From JABCPE02 sp963520375 (GTDB lineage Bacteria > Bacteroidota > Bacteroidia > Flavobacteriales > Weeksellaceae), in contig CAUQQF010000002.1 of assembly GCA_963520375.1 (NCBI GenBank), positions 1-64,000 of the forward strand: a stretch of DNA of 64,000 nt. Direction: 5' to 3'. The position numbers and the translations under genes were made by a program. Below are positions 17,474 through 25,632 of this stretch, one piece after another. The notes beneath the pieces were generated by a model, which searched no databases, was not told the DNA's origin, and worked only from the letters and a program-made list of their open reading frames with translations. The first letter of the stretch is position 1. Each line of letters starts with the position of its first letter.

Positions 17474-19471
17474 TTAATTCTGCATTCTTAGATAAATTTT
17501 CTGATCTTTCTTCATCACTGTTCCTGCTTCTGGGAACTGCTCCAATATTCTCCCAACGCCTTTATAACTAACACGATACCCCAAGTTTTCCAGCTGTGGA
17601 ATCACATTTTTCCCTGCTAATCCTTTCAGACTTGGCATTTTTCTGCCTACTATGTTTATTTTAGGATTAGGAGTGATTAGTTTATTTAAGTTTACTTTTT
17701 TATCATCCAGCATTTCTTCGCCTATATTCAGTGGAGTTTTTAGGAATGTTTTCCCTGCAATTTCTTTAAAAACAGGCGCTGCCACCACTCCACCATAATA
17801 ATTCCCTTGTGGCTGGTTAATCATCACAATACAAGTATATTTAGGATCATCCGCTGGATAAAAACCTGCAAATGAAGCTTGATATTTTCCTCCTCCTTTC
17901 CAATATTCAAAACGAGTAGTCCCTGTTTTCCCTGCCATCTTTAGATTAGGAGTAAAGATACTCTTGGCAGTTCCTTTTTCTACGGCTTTGGTGAGAGCCT
18001 CTGTCATCATCTGGATAGCCTTAGGAGATGCCATTCTTTCTACCATAGCCTGTGGAGTTGCAGTATATATCACCTTACCATCTTTCATGATTTTATCAAT
18101 GAAAAGCGGTTTTACCATTTTACCATCATTGGCTATTCCATTATAAAAAGTAGCAAGCTGCAAAAGACTGAATGCCGAAGCATATCCATAAGACATTGAT
18201 GCAAGTGTCGCCTTGTTCCATCTTTTGCTCTCTGGCGTTACAATCATAGGTTTAGCTGCACCTGGGAGTTCTATATCCAGTTTATCAAACATTTTCCATC
18301 TTCTAAGATGATTGATAAATATCTGTGGATTAGACGAGTATGATTTTACTATCAATTTAGCTGAACCTACATTACTTGACAATGCTAATATTTGACTAAT
18401 GTCATAAGTTCCTCCCATGTGGCTGTCAGTTATCCGCTGTCCGTTATATTCCCAAATACCGCCGCCTGTATTTACAGTTGTATTTTTGTCTATAAAGCCG
18501 TCATCCATCGCTGCCAAAAGAGAAACCACCTTAAAAGTAGACCCCGGCTCTGTAGCATCCCTTAGGGCATAATTATATGCATCTACATACCTACCTTGCT
18601 CGTTTTTACGGAGATTCACCATCGCTCGGATTTTCCCAGTCGCAGTCTCCATGACCAAAACACTTCCATGATGAGCACTAAATGCATAGAGCTGTTTTTC
18701 CAAAGCAGAATGGGCAATATCCTGTATCCTCAAATCCAGTGTAGTATAGACATCCTGCCCATCGATAGGCTCTCTTATTTCCCAGAAATCAATAGGTTTC
18801 CACTGTTTAGAATTCACCCTCTGCACCCATCTTCTACCATCTTTCCCTGAGAGATACTGACTGAAAGCCCCTTCAAAGCCTGATTTTCCTCGTTCATCAT
18901 CAATCCCGATAGTCCCTGCTCCGATTTGGTTAGTCGCCAAAATCCTTTTATATTTTGGTTCTATTATCAAGCATCTTTCTTTTTTATAGGTCTTTGTTTT
19001 CGCATTATATTTCCCGAATATAGGAAATCTTTTAAGCCTATTAACTTGCTCAAAATCAAGATTTAATGCCAATGTATAGTATTGGTTCTGTCTTCTTTTT
19101 TGTTGTTTCAAAGAACTTCTAAACTCTTGCTTGGTTTTCCCAAACATCTTATGTAGAGAATCTGACAAAATCCCCACCTTCTTATCAAAAACAGAATCTT
19201 TTATAATTTTAAAATCGACAAAAACATTATATTTTATTACCGTGGTTGCTAGAATAGAGCCATCGGCAGCATATAGATTTCCTCTCGCTGCTTTGATGGT
19301 ATCTGCTCTATAATTCGCCTGAATGGTTCTCTGTATGTCATCCACATTTGAATTATTTTGCAAATAGACAATTCTAACCCCAAAAATTATAAACAGAATC
19401 GCTGCTACTATTACAAAAAGGTAGCCCCACTGAAGTGTTTTCGCTCGTTTTTTATCATTTGATTCTGCCAT
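17474..19471 (-). CDS. ftsI: Septal peptidoglycan transpeptidase FtsI (PBP3-like) with a PASTA domain
   Basis: FtsI is the monofunctional class B penicillin-binding protein that crosslinks septal peptidoglycan in the periplasm. A single membrane anchor lies at about residues 16-36. The active-site motifs are STFK with nucleophile Ser311, SSN at 365-367 and KTG starting at Lys515. The last 55 residues form one PASTA-type domain (MPSLKGLAGKNVIPQLENLG and onward), which enterobacterial FtsI lacks but which is familiar in Bacteroidota and Gram-positive homologues. The first 17 bases overlap the ftsL-like gene. Length is 665 residues. Confidence 0.95.
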   Translation of the reverse strand: MAESNDKKRAKTLQWGYLFVIVAAILFIIFGVRIVYLQNNSNVDDIQRTIQANYRADTIKAARGNLYAADGSILATTVIKYNVFVDFKIIKDSVFDKKVGILSDSLHKMFGKTKQEFRSSLKQQKRRQNQYYTLALNLDFEQVNRLKRFPIFGKYNAKTKTYKKERCLIIEPKYKRILATNQIGAGTIGIDDERGKSGFEGAFSQYLSGKDGRRWVQRVNSKQWKPIDFWEIREPIDGQDVYTTLDLRIQDIAHSALEKQLYAFSAHHGSVLVMETATGKIRAMVNLRKNEQGRYVDAYNYALRDATEPGSTFKVVSLLAAMDDGFIDKNTTVNTGGGIWEYNGQRITDSHMGGTYDISQILALSSNVGSAKLIVKSYSSNPQIFINHLRRWKMFDKLDIELPGAAKPMIVTPESKRWNKATLASMSYGYASAFSLLQLATFYNGIANDGKMVKPLFIDKIMKDGKVIYTATPQAMVERMASPKAIQMMTEALTKAVEKGTAKSIFTPNLKMAGKTGTTRFEYWKGGGKYQASFAGFYPADDPKYTCIVMINQPQGNYYGGVVAAPVFKEIAGKTFLKTPLNIGEEMLDDKKVNLNKLITPNPKINIVGRKMPSLKGLAGKNVIPQLENLGYRVSYKGVGRILEQFPEAGTVMKKDQKIYLRMQN

Positions 19472-19832
19472 AGTCCAAACTATCCATTTTTACTAATATC
19501 TTCAAAGGGTGAGATTCTAATGCTTGCAAAGAATCCCTCAAAACCTCTTTACTCAGCTCTGACTCCAGTTTTATTTTTATCAATTTGCTCTGTGTATAGG
19601 CGTTCTGAGACTTGTATTCTTCCACCTGACTTTTCAGAGCATTGACTTCTCCTATTTTTTTATTTACCAAATCATTGGTAAAAATCATAATCATCAAAAG
19701 TGTGAAGCAAAACAAAATATATTTATAATGCTGCTTCACCTCTTCCTTATTCAGAAAGTTTCCTTTCAGAAGATCCATCACAGTGAATTTCTTTGAGGAA
19801 CGATGATGAGGATGATGTTTTCTTTTTGTCAT
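19455..19832 (-). CDS. ftsL: FtsL-like cell division protein
   Basis: This is a small bitopic protein of 125 residues. A His/Lys-rich cytoplasmic start is followed by the segment FTVMDLLKGNFLNKEEV, one membrane helix at about 38-56, and a periplasmic coiled coil (KIGEVNALKSQVEEYKSQNA). This topology and the position between rsmH and ftsI define FtsL. The sequence itself is poorly conserved and matches the Bacteroidota-type FtsL rather than the enterobacterial one. It starts 8 bases after rsmH and overlaps ftsI by 17 bases. Confidence 0.85.
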   Translation of the reverse strand: MTKRKHHPHHRSSKKFTVMDLLKGNFLNKEEVKQHYKYILFCFTLLMIMIFTNDLVNKKIGEVNALKSQVEEYKSQNAYTQSKLIKIKLESELSKEVLRDSLQALESHPLKILVKMDSLDYGRIK

Positions 19833-19840
19833 TTCTTTAT

Positions 19841-20734
19841 TTAAAGTTTTATCCCAACACGCATTTTTGCACTCCTTGCTCGTGAGTTATCTCCTATTTC
19901 TTCTTCCGTAGGAACTATTGCTTTCCTTTGTGGTAGCTCAAATTTCTTTTCATAGTTTCCATAAATATCCCGCTCTGGCTCCCCTTCAAACATCTGGTAT
20001 TTTAAAAACATCTTAACCAATCTATCCTCCAAAGAATGATAAGATATAACCACTAATCTCCCTCCTTTCCGCAATATTCTACAAGACTGAACTAGTAGTT
20101 CCTGTAGTGCTTCTAGCTCTTGGTTTACCTCTATCCTTATCGCTTGGAAAACTTGTGCAAAAAATTTATTACTCTTATGAGCTGGTATATATGAAAAAAC
20201 TTTTTTTAAATCTTCTGTGGTTACTATTCTTGTTTCCTTTCTATAGCGAACGATTTCTCTTGCTAATTTCCTTGCCTCTCTTAGCTCTCCATAATAATAA
20301 AATATATCCGCCAAAAGCTCTTCTTCATAATCATTGACTACACTTTGAGCATCAAGGCTTTGCATATTGTTCATACGCATATCCAAAGGGGCATCACTTC
20401 TGATAGAAAATCCGCGTTCAGCTTGGTCAAACTGATGAGACGACACTCCTAAATCAGCCAAAATCCCATCCACTTGATTCACTCCATACATCAATAAAGA
20501 ATTTTCTAAAAACCTAAAATTTTGATTGATTAAAGTAAATCTAGAATCTTCTATCGCATTATTTAACGCATCAGAATCTTGGTCAAAACTAAACAACCTG
20601 CCCTTTTCAGAAAGTCTGGACAAAATCTCACGAGAATGCCCTCCGCCACCAAAGGTAACATCCACATACACGCCATCAGGATTATTTACCAAGGCATCCA
20701 CACTTTCTGCAAGTAAAACAGGTTTATGATACAT
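19841..20734 (-). CDS. rsmH: 16S rRNA (cytosine(1402)-N(4))-methyltransferase
   Basis: RsmH (MraW) methylates N4 of C1402 in 16S rRNA. The protein begins MYHKPVLLAESVDAL, the SAM-binding segment DVTFGGGGHSREIL is at about residues 24-37, and GILADLGVSSHQFDQAERGFS and RIEVNQELEAL are diagnostic. At 297 residues it is normal in size. It is the first gene of the dcw operon, about 25-30 bases from the predicted transcription start. In many bacteria, including Flavobacterium, mraZ precedes it. No mraZ is present here. Confidence 0.97.
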   Translation of the reverse strand: MYHKPVLLAESVDALVNNPDGVYVDVTFGGGGHSREILSRLSEKGRLFSFDQDSDALNNAIEDSRFTLINQNFRFLENSLLMYGVNQVDGILADLGVSSHQFDQAERGFSIRSDAPLDMRMNNMQSLDAQSVVNDYEEELLADIFYYYGELREARKLAREIVRYRKETRIVTTEDLKKVFSYIPAHKSNKFFAQVFQAIRIEVNQELEALQELLVQSCRILRKGGRLVVISYHSLEDRLVKMFLKYQMFEGEPERDIYGNYEKKFELPQRKAIVPTEEEIGDNSRARSAKMRVGIKL

Positions 20735-20765
20735 TTCTAACTTACTTTGATATACTATAAGTTTA

Positions 20766-20794
20766 CAAAATTATATATATTTTTTTAAAACAAA
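20766..20794 (-). promoter_or_regulatory. Promoter of the dcw operon
   Basis: On the minus strand a TTTG box (20791-20794) is followed after 17 bases by TAATTTTG (20766-20773), a good match to the Bacteroidota consensus TTTG-N17-21-TAnnTTTG. The predicted start of transcription is about 25 bases before the rsmH ATG. No other convincing promoter was seen inside the cluster. Confidence 0.7.
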
Positions 20795-20902
20795 TCTAAT
20801 TTTATCTTTCATGTGGATAAGTTATATCTTATGATAAAATGATTTTGGTAGTAAAATATTCATTTTTTTACGGTAAAAACTATTTTTTACATTTTTATTT
20901 AA

Positions 20903-20910
20903 TATCTTTG
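20903..20910 (+). promoter_or_regulatory. TAnnTTTG promoter element for the alpha/beta hydrolase gene
   Basis: TATCTTTG matches the consensus. The transcript should start near 20916, which favours the ATG at 20934 over the GTG at 20922 as the start codon. Confidence 0.65.
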
Positions 20911-20933
20911 CGATTACTTTTGTGAGTATTGGT

Positions 20934-21695
20934 ATGATTTTTAAGACAAAAAAAGATAAAAAGTATCACTTCTTAGAGAAAGGAGAAGGCCATCCTATGG
21001 TTCTTCTACATGGGCTTATGGGAGGACTCAGCAATTTCGAGGAAATGGCTGAATTCTTCGCTGACAAAGACTTCAAAGTATTTGTTCCACAGCTGCCTAT
21101 CTATGACTTACCTGTGCTAAATACCAACCTCACAGCGATTTCAAAATTTGTAGGAAAATTCATCAAACAAGAGATAGGAAAACCTGTCACTGTGGTAGGA
21201 AACTCCATGGGAGGTCACATAGGACTTATACTTACTTTGGCTCGTCCAGAATATGTGCATTCTCTTGTTCTTACAGGAAGTTCAGGACTTTATGAGCGTT
21301 CTTTTGGAGATAGTTTCCCTAGAAAAAGTGACAAAGAATACATCAAAAGAAAAACCCAAGAAGTTTTTTATAATCCTGATGTAGCCACAGATGAACTTGT
21401 AGATGAAGTTTTCGGTATTGTAAATGACCGAATGAAAGGCATAAAAACAGTAATGCTTGCAAGAAGCGCCATCAAACACAATATGCAGAATGAGCTGCCT
21501 AACATTAAATGTCCTACCTGCATCATCTGGGGAAAACAAGACAATGTAACTCCACCAGATGTAGCCATAGAAATGAACAGACTGATACCTAATTCGGAAC
21601 TGTTTTGGATAGACCAATGTGGACACGCCGCAATGATGGAAAAACCAGAAGAATTTAATGGAATTCTCTACAACTGGTTAAAAGATAAAGTTTAA
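20934..21695 (+). CDS. Alpha/beta-fold hydrolase
   Basis: This is a serine hydrolase of the alpha/beta fold with unknown substrate. The oxyanion-type motif LLHGLMGG is near residue 28. The nucleophile elbow GNSMGG is near 95, an Asp lies in CIIWGKQDNVTP near 204 and the catalytic His is in IDQCGHAAMMEKPEEF near 233. I chose ATG 20934 (253 residues) over the in-frame GTG 20922 because of the promoter position. It lies upstream of engB and diverges from the dcw operon, a pairing also seen in Flavobacterium. A hairpin separates it from engB. Confidence 0.88.
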   Translation: MIFKTKKDKKYHFLEKGEGHPMVLLHGLMGGLSNFEEMAEFFADKDFKVFVPQLPIYDLPVLNTNLTAISKFVGKFIKQEIGKPVTVVGNSMGGHIGLILTLARPEYVHSLVLTGSSGLYERSFGDSFPRKSDKEYIKRKTQEVFYNPDVATDELVDEVFGIVNDRMKGIKTVMLARSAIKHNMQNELPNIKCPTCIIWGKQDNVTPPDVAIEMNRLIPNSELFWIDQCGHAAMMEKPEEFNGILYNWLKDKV

Positions 21696-21696
21696 C

Positions 21697-21725
21697 AAAT
21701 GGAAGTTAGTTACTAGCTTCCATTT
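21697..21725 (+). terminator. Terminator or attenuator hairpin after the hydrolase gene
   Basis: A perfect 9-bp stem (AAATGGAAG with CTTCCATTT) and an 11-base loop are followed by only a short T run. It lies 20 bases before engB, so read-through into engB is possible. Confidence 0.65.
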
Positions 21726-21745
21726 TTCAAATACAAAATTTAGAA

Positions 21746-22354
21746 ATGAAAATAAAATCTGTTTCCTTCGTAAAAAGCAGCCAAAAATGGCAGGAATGCC
21801 CAGAACCGAACCTCCCAGAATACGCTTTCATCGGGCGGAGTAATGTAGGAAAATCCTCTCTGATAAACGCCCTGATGAACCAAAAAGACTTAGCGAAAAC
21901 CTCGCAGACACCAGGGAAAACACAGCTTATCAATCATTTTTTGGTCAATGAAGAATGGTATCTTACTGACCTGCCTGGCTACGGCTACGCAAGAGTTTCT
22001 AAGTCACAGAGAAAAGATTTTGAAAAGCTGATTACCAACTATATTCTCAACAGAGAAAACCTCGTTCATTTGTTTGTTTTGGTGGACATCCGCCACCTGC
22101 CACAGAAAATAGATTTGGAATTCATAGAATGGTGCGGAGAAAACCAAATTTCTTTTTCCATCATCTTTACTAAATCAGACAAGATGAAAACCCAAGCCGC
22201 TGCAGAAAAAAGCGTCGCAGAATACAAAAAAATTCTTCTAGAAACTTGGGAAGAACTGCCCAATATTTTTGTCACCTCAGCAGAGAAAAAACTGGGCGGA
22301 GAGCAGATTTTGGATTTCATAGAAGAAACCAACAAAATCATTTCTGCTAAATGA
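21746..22354 (+). CDS. engB: Ribosome biogenesis GTPase EngB (YihA/YsxC)
   Basis: EngB is an essential GTPase that assists late assembly of the large ribosomal subunit and has been linked to cell division. The G1 motif GRSNVGKSS is at about residues 30-38. G2-type TPGKTQ, G3 DLPGYG, G4 TKSDK and G5-type SAEK follow in order. The length of 202 is standard. It lies just beyond the dcw operon on the opposite strand, 50 bases after the hydrolase gene. Confidence 0.95.
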   Translation: MKIKSVSFVKSSQKWQECPEPNLPEYAFIGRSNVGKSSLINALMNQKDLAKTSQTPGKTQLINHFLVNEEWYLTDLPGYGYARVSKSQRKDFEKLITNYILNRENLVHLFVLVDIRHLPQKIDLEFIEWCGENQISFSIIFTKSDKMKTQAAAEKSVAEYKKILLETWEELPNIFVTSAEKKLGGEQILDFIEETNKIISAK

Positions 22355-22466
22355 AAAAGAAAGAAATAGTCAATTCTTTGTTTTTTTATTTTTTCGAGAT
22401 AATTTGAAAATATCACATTTAATACTAGTGTAAAAACATTGGGGTTTTTATCATCATAAATACTTC

Positions 22467-23168
22467 CTACTTCTTCTCAAAGACATGAAAATCTCTCGTA
22501 AGTTGCAGATATTCATCTGAGTAGCACCGTGGTGAAGTCTCCAAAATAAGCTCTTCCTCCTGAGGCTCTCCCTCACAAAAAGAAAACTCCAGCACACAGC
22601 GTTTTGCTTCGGCTTGTGGAGTACCGCGAACAACTACTCTTCGCCTAATTTTCAGCGCAAAATCTGCACATTTTTCTATAAAAAAAGCCTCTGATAATTT
22701 TGGGATAATCACTGAAAACAATCCATTTTCAGCAAGCAGCGCCGAAGAATTCTGTATCAGTTGTTCAAAATTAAGCTCCACTTGCCGCCGCGCCAAAACA
22801 TCTTTTTGAGAGGAATCCATCTGCTCAAAATAAGGCGGATTGGAGAGAATTAAATCAAATTTTTCTTCGGAAATATAATTTTTAAAGTCAAAAAGTTCAG
22901 CTCTCAGCCTATCTCTAAACGGCGAATTGCTAAAATTCTGCCCTGCCAGTTCCACCGCTTTTTCATTAATATCAAGCGCTAAAATCTCGGCTTTTGGGTT
23001 TCGCTGGGCTGTCATCAAAGAAATCAGTCCCGTTCCTGTGCCTACTTCCAGCACTCTAAAAGCCGCCTCACAAGATACCAATACTCCAAGCAAAACGCCA
23101 TCTGTTCCCACTCGGAACACATTTTTATCCTGCAAAATGCTGAATTTTTTAAAATGGAAAGGTTTCAT
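22467..23168 (-). CDS. trmN6: tRNA1(Val) (adenine(37)-N6)-methyltransferase-like enzyme
   Basis: This is a Rossmann-fold N6-adenine methyltransferase. The SAM loop VLEVGTGTGLISLM lies near residue 40 and the catalytic motif NPPYF near 110. The start FHFKKFSILQDKNVFRVGTDG is typical of the YfiC/TrmN6 family. I place the start at the ATG at 23168, which overlaps the upstream glycosyltransferase stop as ATGA. A GTG four codons earlier is less likely. It is the last gene of the nth-glycosyltransferase-trmN6 unit. Family assignment is firm, the exact tRNA target is inferred. Confidence 0.87.
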   Translation of the reverse strand: MKPFHFKKFSILQDKNVFRVGTDGVLLGVLVSCEAAFRVLEVGTGTGLISLMTAQRNPKAEILALDINEKAVELAGQNFSNSPFRDRLRAELFDFKNYISEEKFDLILSNPPYFEQMDSSQKDVLARRQVELNFEQLIQNSSALLAENGLFSVIIPKLSEAFFIEKCADFALKIRRRVVVRGTPQAEAKRCVLEFSFCEGEPQEEELILETSPRCYSDEYLQLTRDFHVFEKK

Positions 23169-23926
23169 CCTTTGAACCATTTAGAGTATTTCATAAAACC
23201 ATTTATCGCCCATAGGCAGGTGTAATACAAGGACTTCACTACCGAAAATCCCATAAACTCCCTATACACCAAATATTGGTCTTTTATAATGTCTTTTTTC
23301 TTTCGGGAAACACTGCCTTCGCGCATTCTATATTTGGCCAAAGTTTTTTCCACAGGATACCCTTTAGGAATTACTTTTAATAAATTTAGCCACATCACAT
23401 GATCCTCACGCTTGCTTTTTATAGGAAATAAAAACTTACCCACTCTTTTCGTATCATAAATGGTAGAAACAGGAGCAAGTCTACAAGTTTTCAGCAAATT
23501 AGAAAAAGTGACAATTGTATCCGCTTTGAAATCCTTTAGAATTGGTTCCATTGTATGTTCATCACATCTTGAATAGCTACAATAAGCTAATTCAACTTTT
23601 TTTTCTTCCATAAAACCTATCATAGTTTCCAGATACTCTGGATACCAAAGATCATCAGAATCAAGAAATGCAATATACCTTCCTGAAGCCCTTTCAAGGC
23701 TTTTGTTCCGTGCGTTTCCTGCGCCGCCATTTTGTTCAAGGACTTGCAGTTTTATTCTTGGGTCGTTATATTTTTTGATGATTTCAGCAGTATTATCACT
23801 TGATTTATCATCAGTAATCAGCCACTCCCAATCCTGAAAAGTCTGGTCAAGAACGGACTTTATGGTCTCTTCTATAAATTCTGAAGAGTTATAAGATGGA
23901 GTAATGATGGAAACTTTTGGTGTCAT
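23165..23926 (-). CDS. Family 2 glycosyltransferase
   Basis: This cytoplasmic or membrane-associated GT-A enzyme transfers a sugar from a nucleotide donor. It opens with VSIITPSYNSSEFIEETIKS. The segment ITDDKSSDNT and the DxD-type motif FLDSDDLW (about residues 90-97) bind the nucleotide-sugar and metal. A short hydrophobic C-terminus (YYTCLWAINGF) may associate with the membrane. The acceptor cannot be read from sequence. No other surface-polysaccharide genes are nearby. It begins directly after nth and overlaps trmN6 by four bases. Confidence 0.9.
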   Translation of the reverse strand: MTPKVSIITPSYNSSEFIEETIKSVLDQTFQDWEWLITDDKSSDNTAEIIKKYNDPRIKLQVLEQNGGAGNARNKSLERASGRYIAFLDSDDLWYPEYLETMIGFMEEKKVELAYCSYSRCDEHTMEPILKDFKADTIVTFSNLLKTCRLAPVSTIYDTKRVGKFLFPIKSKREDHVMWLNLLKVIPKGYPVEKTLAKYRMREGSVSRKKKDIIKDQYLVYREFMGFSVVKSLYYTCLWAINGFMKYSKWFKG

Positions 23927-24550
23927 TTATTTTTCAAACATTTGTCTTGTGATAAAATCTTTTTCTAAACTCCAATTCCTCGCTGGAGAATATTCCCTTC
24001 CGTAGGAAATAATCTGCAAATGTAGCTTATTCCAATCTTTCTGTGGGAAAAGTTTTTTGGCATCGGCTTCGGTTTGGACTACATTTTTTCCTTCTGTCAG
24101 CTTCCAAAGTTTCATCAACCGATGAATATGCGTATCCACAGGAAACGCTGGGAAACCAAACCACTGGCTCATCACCACAGAGGCGGTTTTGTGCCCTACG
24201 CCTGGGAGTTTTTCTAATTCCTCAAAAGTCTGCGGTACCACTCCTTCATAGTCGCTTAGCAGCATTTCTGCCATACCTTTTAGGTTTTTGGCTTTGGTGT
24301 TAGACAGACCTATTTCTTTTATTAAATCTTTTATTTCTGCCACTTCCAGCCTTGCCATGGCTTGGGGCGTTCCTGCAACTCGGAAAAGTTCAGGAGTGAT
24401 TTCGTTCACTTTTTTATCGGTAGTCTGCGCCGAAAGAGCCACCGCTACCAACAGTGTATAGGCATCTGTATGGCGCAGGAAAATAGGAACTGTGGGATAG
24501 AGTTTATCCAGTTCTTTTCTCACAAAATCGGCTCTTTGTTTTTTAGTCAT
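23927..24550 (-). CDS. nth: Endonuclease III-like DNA glycosylase lacking the iron-sulfur cluster
   Basis: Nth removes oxidised pyrimidines and nicks abasic sites. The helix-hairpin-helix LPGVGHKTASVV carries the catalytic Lys, and FPVDTHIHRL carries the catalytic Asp. The four C-terminal cysteines that bind a 4Fe-4S cluster in E. coli Nth are missing: the tail reads GREYSPARNWSLEKDF, and the whole protein has no cysteine. The start is the ATG at 24550, just after a TAnnTTTG element. An in-frame TTG upstream is unlikely. The length of 207 is close to normal. It heads a three-gene unit. Confidence 0.92.
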   Translation of the reverse strand: MTKKQRADFVRKELDKLYPTVPIFLRHTDAYTLLVAVALSAQTTDKKVNEITPELFRVAGTPQAMARLEVAEIKDLIKEIGLSNTKAKNLKGMAEMLLSDYEGVVPQTFEELEKLPGVGHKTASVVMSQWFGFPAFPVDTHIHRLMKLWKLTEGKNVVQTEADAKKLFPQKDWNKLHLQIISYGREYSPARNWSLEKDFITRQMFEK

Positions 24551-24568
24551 TCTCAAAATGATTTGTGG

Positions 24569-24576
24569 CAAAAATA
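24569..24576 (-). promoter_or_regulatory. TAnnTTTG promoter element for nth
   Basis: TATTTTTG on the minus strand lies 18 bases before the nth ATG at 24550 and supports that start over the upstream TTG. Confidence 0.5.
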
Positions 24577-24631
24577 ATGAAATAATAACATTTTTTTAAT
24601 AAAAAATAATATTTCTATTGTAGAAATTTCC

Positions 24632-24639
24632 TATATTTG
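24632..24639 (+). promoter_or_regulatory. TAnnTTTG promoter element for nikR
   Basis: TATATTTG lies 26 bases before the nikR ATG. A small dyad, ATAG (24642-24645) and CTAT (24657-24660), sits between it and the start codon and could be part of an operator. That last point is speculative. Confidence 0.6.
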
Positions 24640-24665
24640 TTATAGTTTTTTTAATACTATTAACT

Positions 24666-25067
24666 ATGGGTATTGTTCGTTTTGGTGTTTCTCTAGAAGA
24701 AGACCTTTTGGAAGCATTAGATAAATATGCTGAGGAGAATTTGTTTAAAAATCGTTCTCAAGCCATCAGATATCTGATTAACAAGAGTTTAGTCTCAGAA
24801 AAATGGGACAATGATGCCATAGTGGCGGGCTCTATCACTTTGGTGTTTGACCACCATAGAAGGGAATTGGTAAATAAACTGACCAACATCCAGCATAGAT
24901 ATCATGACAATATTTTATCTTCTCTGCACTTCCATTTGGAGCATGATTTGTGCATGGAAATCATCGCTGTGAAAGGAAAATCTTCTGTTCTGATAGAACT
25001 TGCCAACAGTCTAATTTCTGTGAAAGGAATAGAGCACGGAAAACTCACAGCTACAAAAGCTGATTAG
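24666..25067 (+). CDS. nikR: NikR-family nickel-responsive regulator
   Basis: NikR is a ribbon-helix-helix repressor with a C-terminal ACT-type metal-sensing domain. The N-terminal part (MGIVRFGVSLEEDLLEALDK and NRSQAIRYLI) is the DNA-binding ribbon-helix-helix. The four nickel ligands are all present with family spacing: His77, His88, His90 and Cys96, which correspond to His76, His87, His89 and Cys95 of E. coli NikR. At 133 residues it is full length. It is a single-gene unit with its own promoter and terminator. No nickel transporter or urease lies next to it, so its targets must be elsewhere. Confidence 0.93.
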   Translation: MGIVRFGVSLEEDLLEALDKYAEENLFKNRSQAIRYLINKSLVSEKWDNDAIVAGSITLVFDHHRRELVNKLTNIQHRYHDNILSSLHFHLEHDLCMEIIAVKGKSSVLIELANSLISVKGIEHGKLTATKAD

Positions 25068-25086
25068 TAAAATATTTTAAACATAA

Positions 25087-25116
25087 AAAAAGCAGAAATA
25101 TAGATTTCTGCTTTTT
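25087..25116 (+). terminator. Terminator after nikR
   Basis: A 13-bp stem (AAAAGCAGAAAT paired with ATTTCTGCTTTT, plus flanking A/T) encloses an ATAG loop. It also faces the converging Spy-like gene. Confidence 0.85.
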
Positions 25117-25121
25117 CATTT

Positions 25122-25486
25122 TTAATTTCCTTTTATTTCTGGCTGTTCCATAGGTGGCGGAGGCGGCATTCTCCTTTCATCCTTTTTCTTTGAGTGGCTG
25201 GACTGCCATTTTTCATACTGCTCAGGCGTCAGGATTTTTTGAGTTTTCGCTGATGCTTTTCATGAAGTTTCTCCTTGTCCGCTTTGTGCTCTTTATGGAG
25301 TTCTTCCAGTTGTTTTGTTTGTTTTTCGGAAAGATTGAGTTCTTCTAATCTTTTTACCTTATCGCCTTTTTCTCTTTCCATTTTTTTATGTTCTGAGTGG
25401 CAGCAGTGATGTTCCTTCGGAGCTTCTTGCGCTGATGCAAAACCAAATGCTCCTACTAACACTAAACTTAAAACTAACTTTTTCAT
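25122..25486 (-). pseudogene. Spy/CpxP-like small periplasmic protein, frameshifted
   Basis: The reading frame opens at the ATG at 25486 with a clear signal peptide (MKKLVLSLVLVGAFGFASAQ). It continues with His/Cys-rich EHHCCHSEHKK and the LTxxQ-type segment ELNLSEKQTKQLEEL, then stops at 25229 after 85 residues. Immediately downstream another frame continues KILTPEQYEKWQSSHSKKK and ends with MPPPPPMEQPEIKGN at 25122. LTPEQYxKW is the usual second repeat of Spy/CpxP-like proteins. Adding one A to the run of six A just before the stop joins both parts into about 121 residues. It could be a true pseudogene, phase variation at a homopolymer, or a sequencing error. Confidence 0.8.
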
Positions 25487-25599
25487 AATGTTCAAATTTT
25501 TACGATTTTCTATTTGTTGGATTCATTTTTTTTGGCAAAGTTAAGTTTTTAAAAGTTAAACTTATATTAAGTTTTCTTAAATTTCTTCTAAAGAATCAT

Positions 25600-25607
25600 T
25601 ATCTTTG
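25600..25607 (+). promoter_or_regulatory. TAnnTTTG promoter element for the DPP IV operon
   Basis: TATCTTTG lies 25 bases before the ATG at 25633 and matches the consensus. Confidence 0.65.
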
Positions 25608-25632
25608 GACAATTTTCTAAAATTTATCTAAA

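Noticed and set aside
25229..25250. Programmed frameshifting in the Spy-like gene
   Set aside because: There is a run of six A but no slippery heptamer with a clear downstream pseudoknot or internal Shine-Dalgarno. A plain indel is simpler, so I list it as frameshifted.
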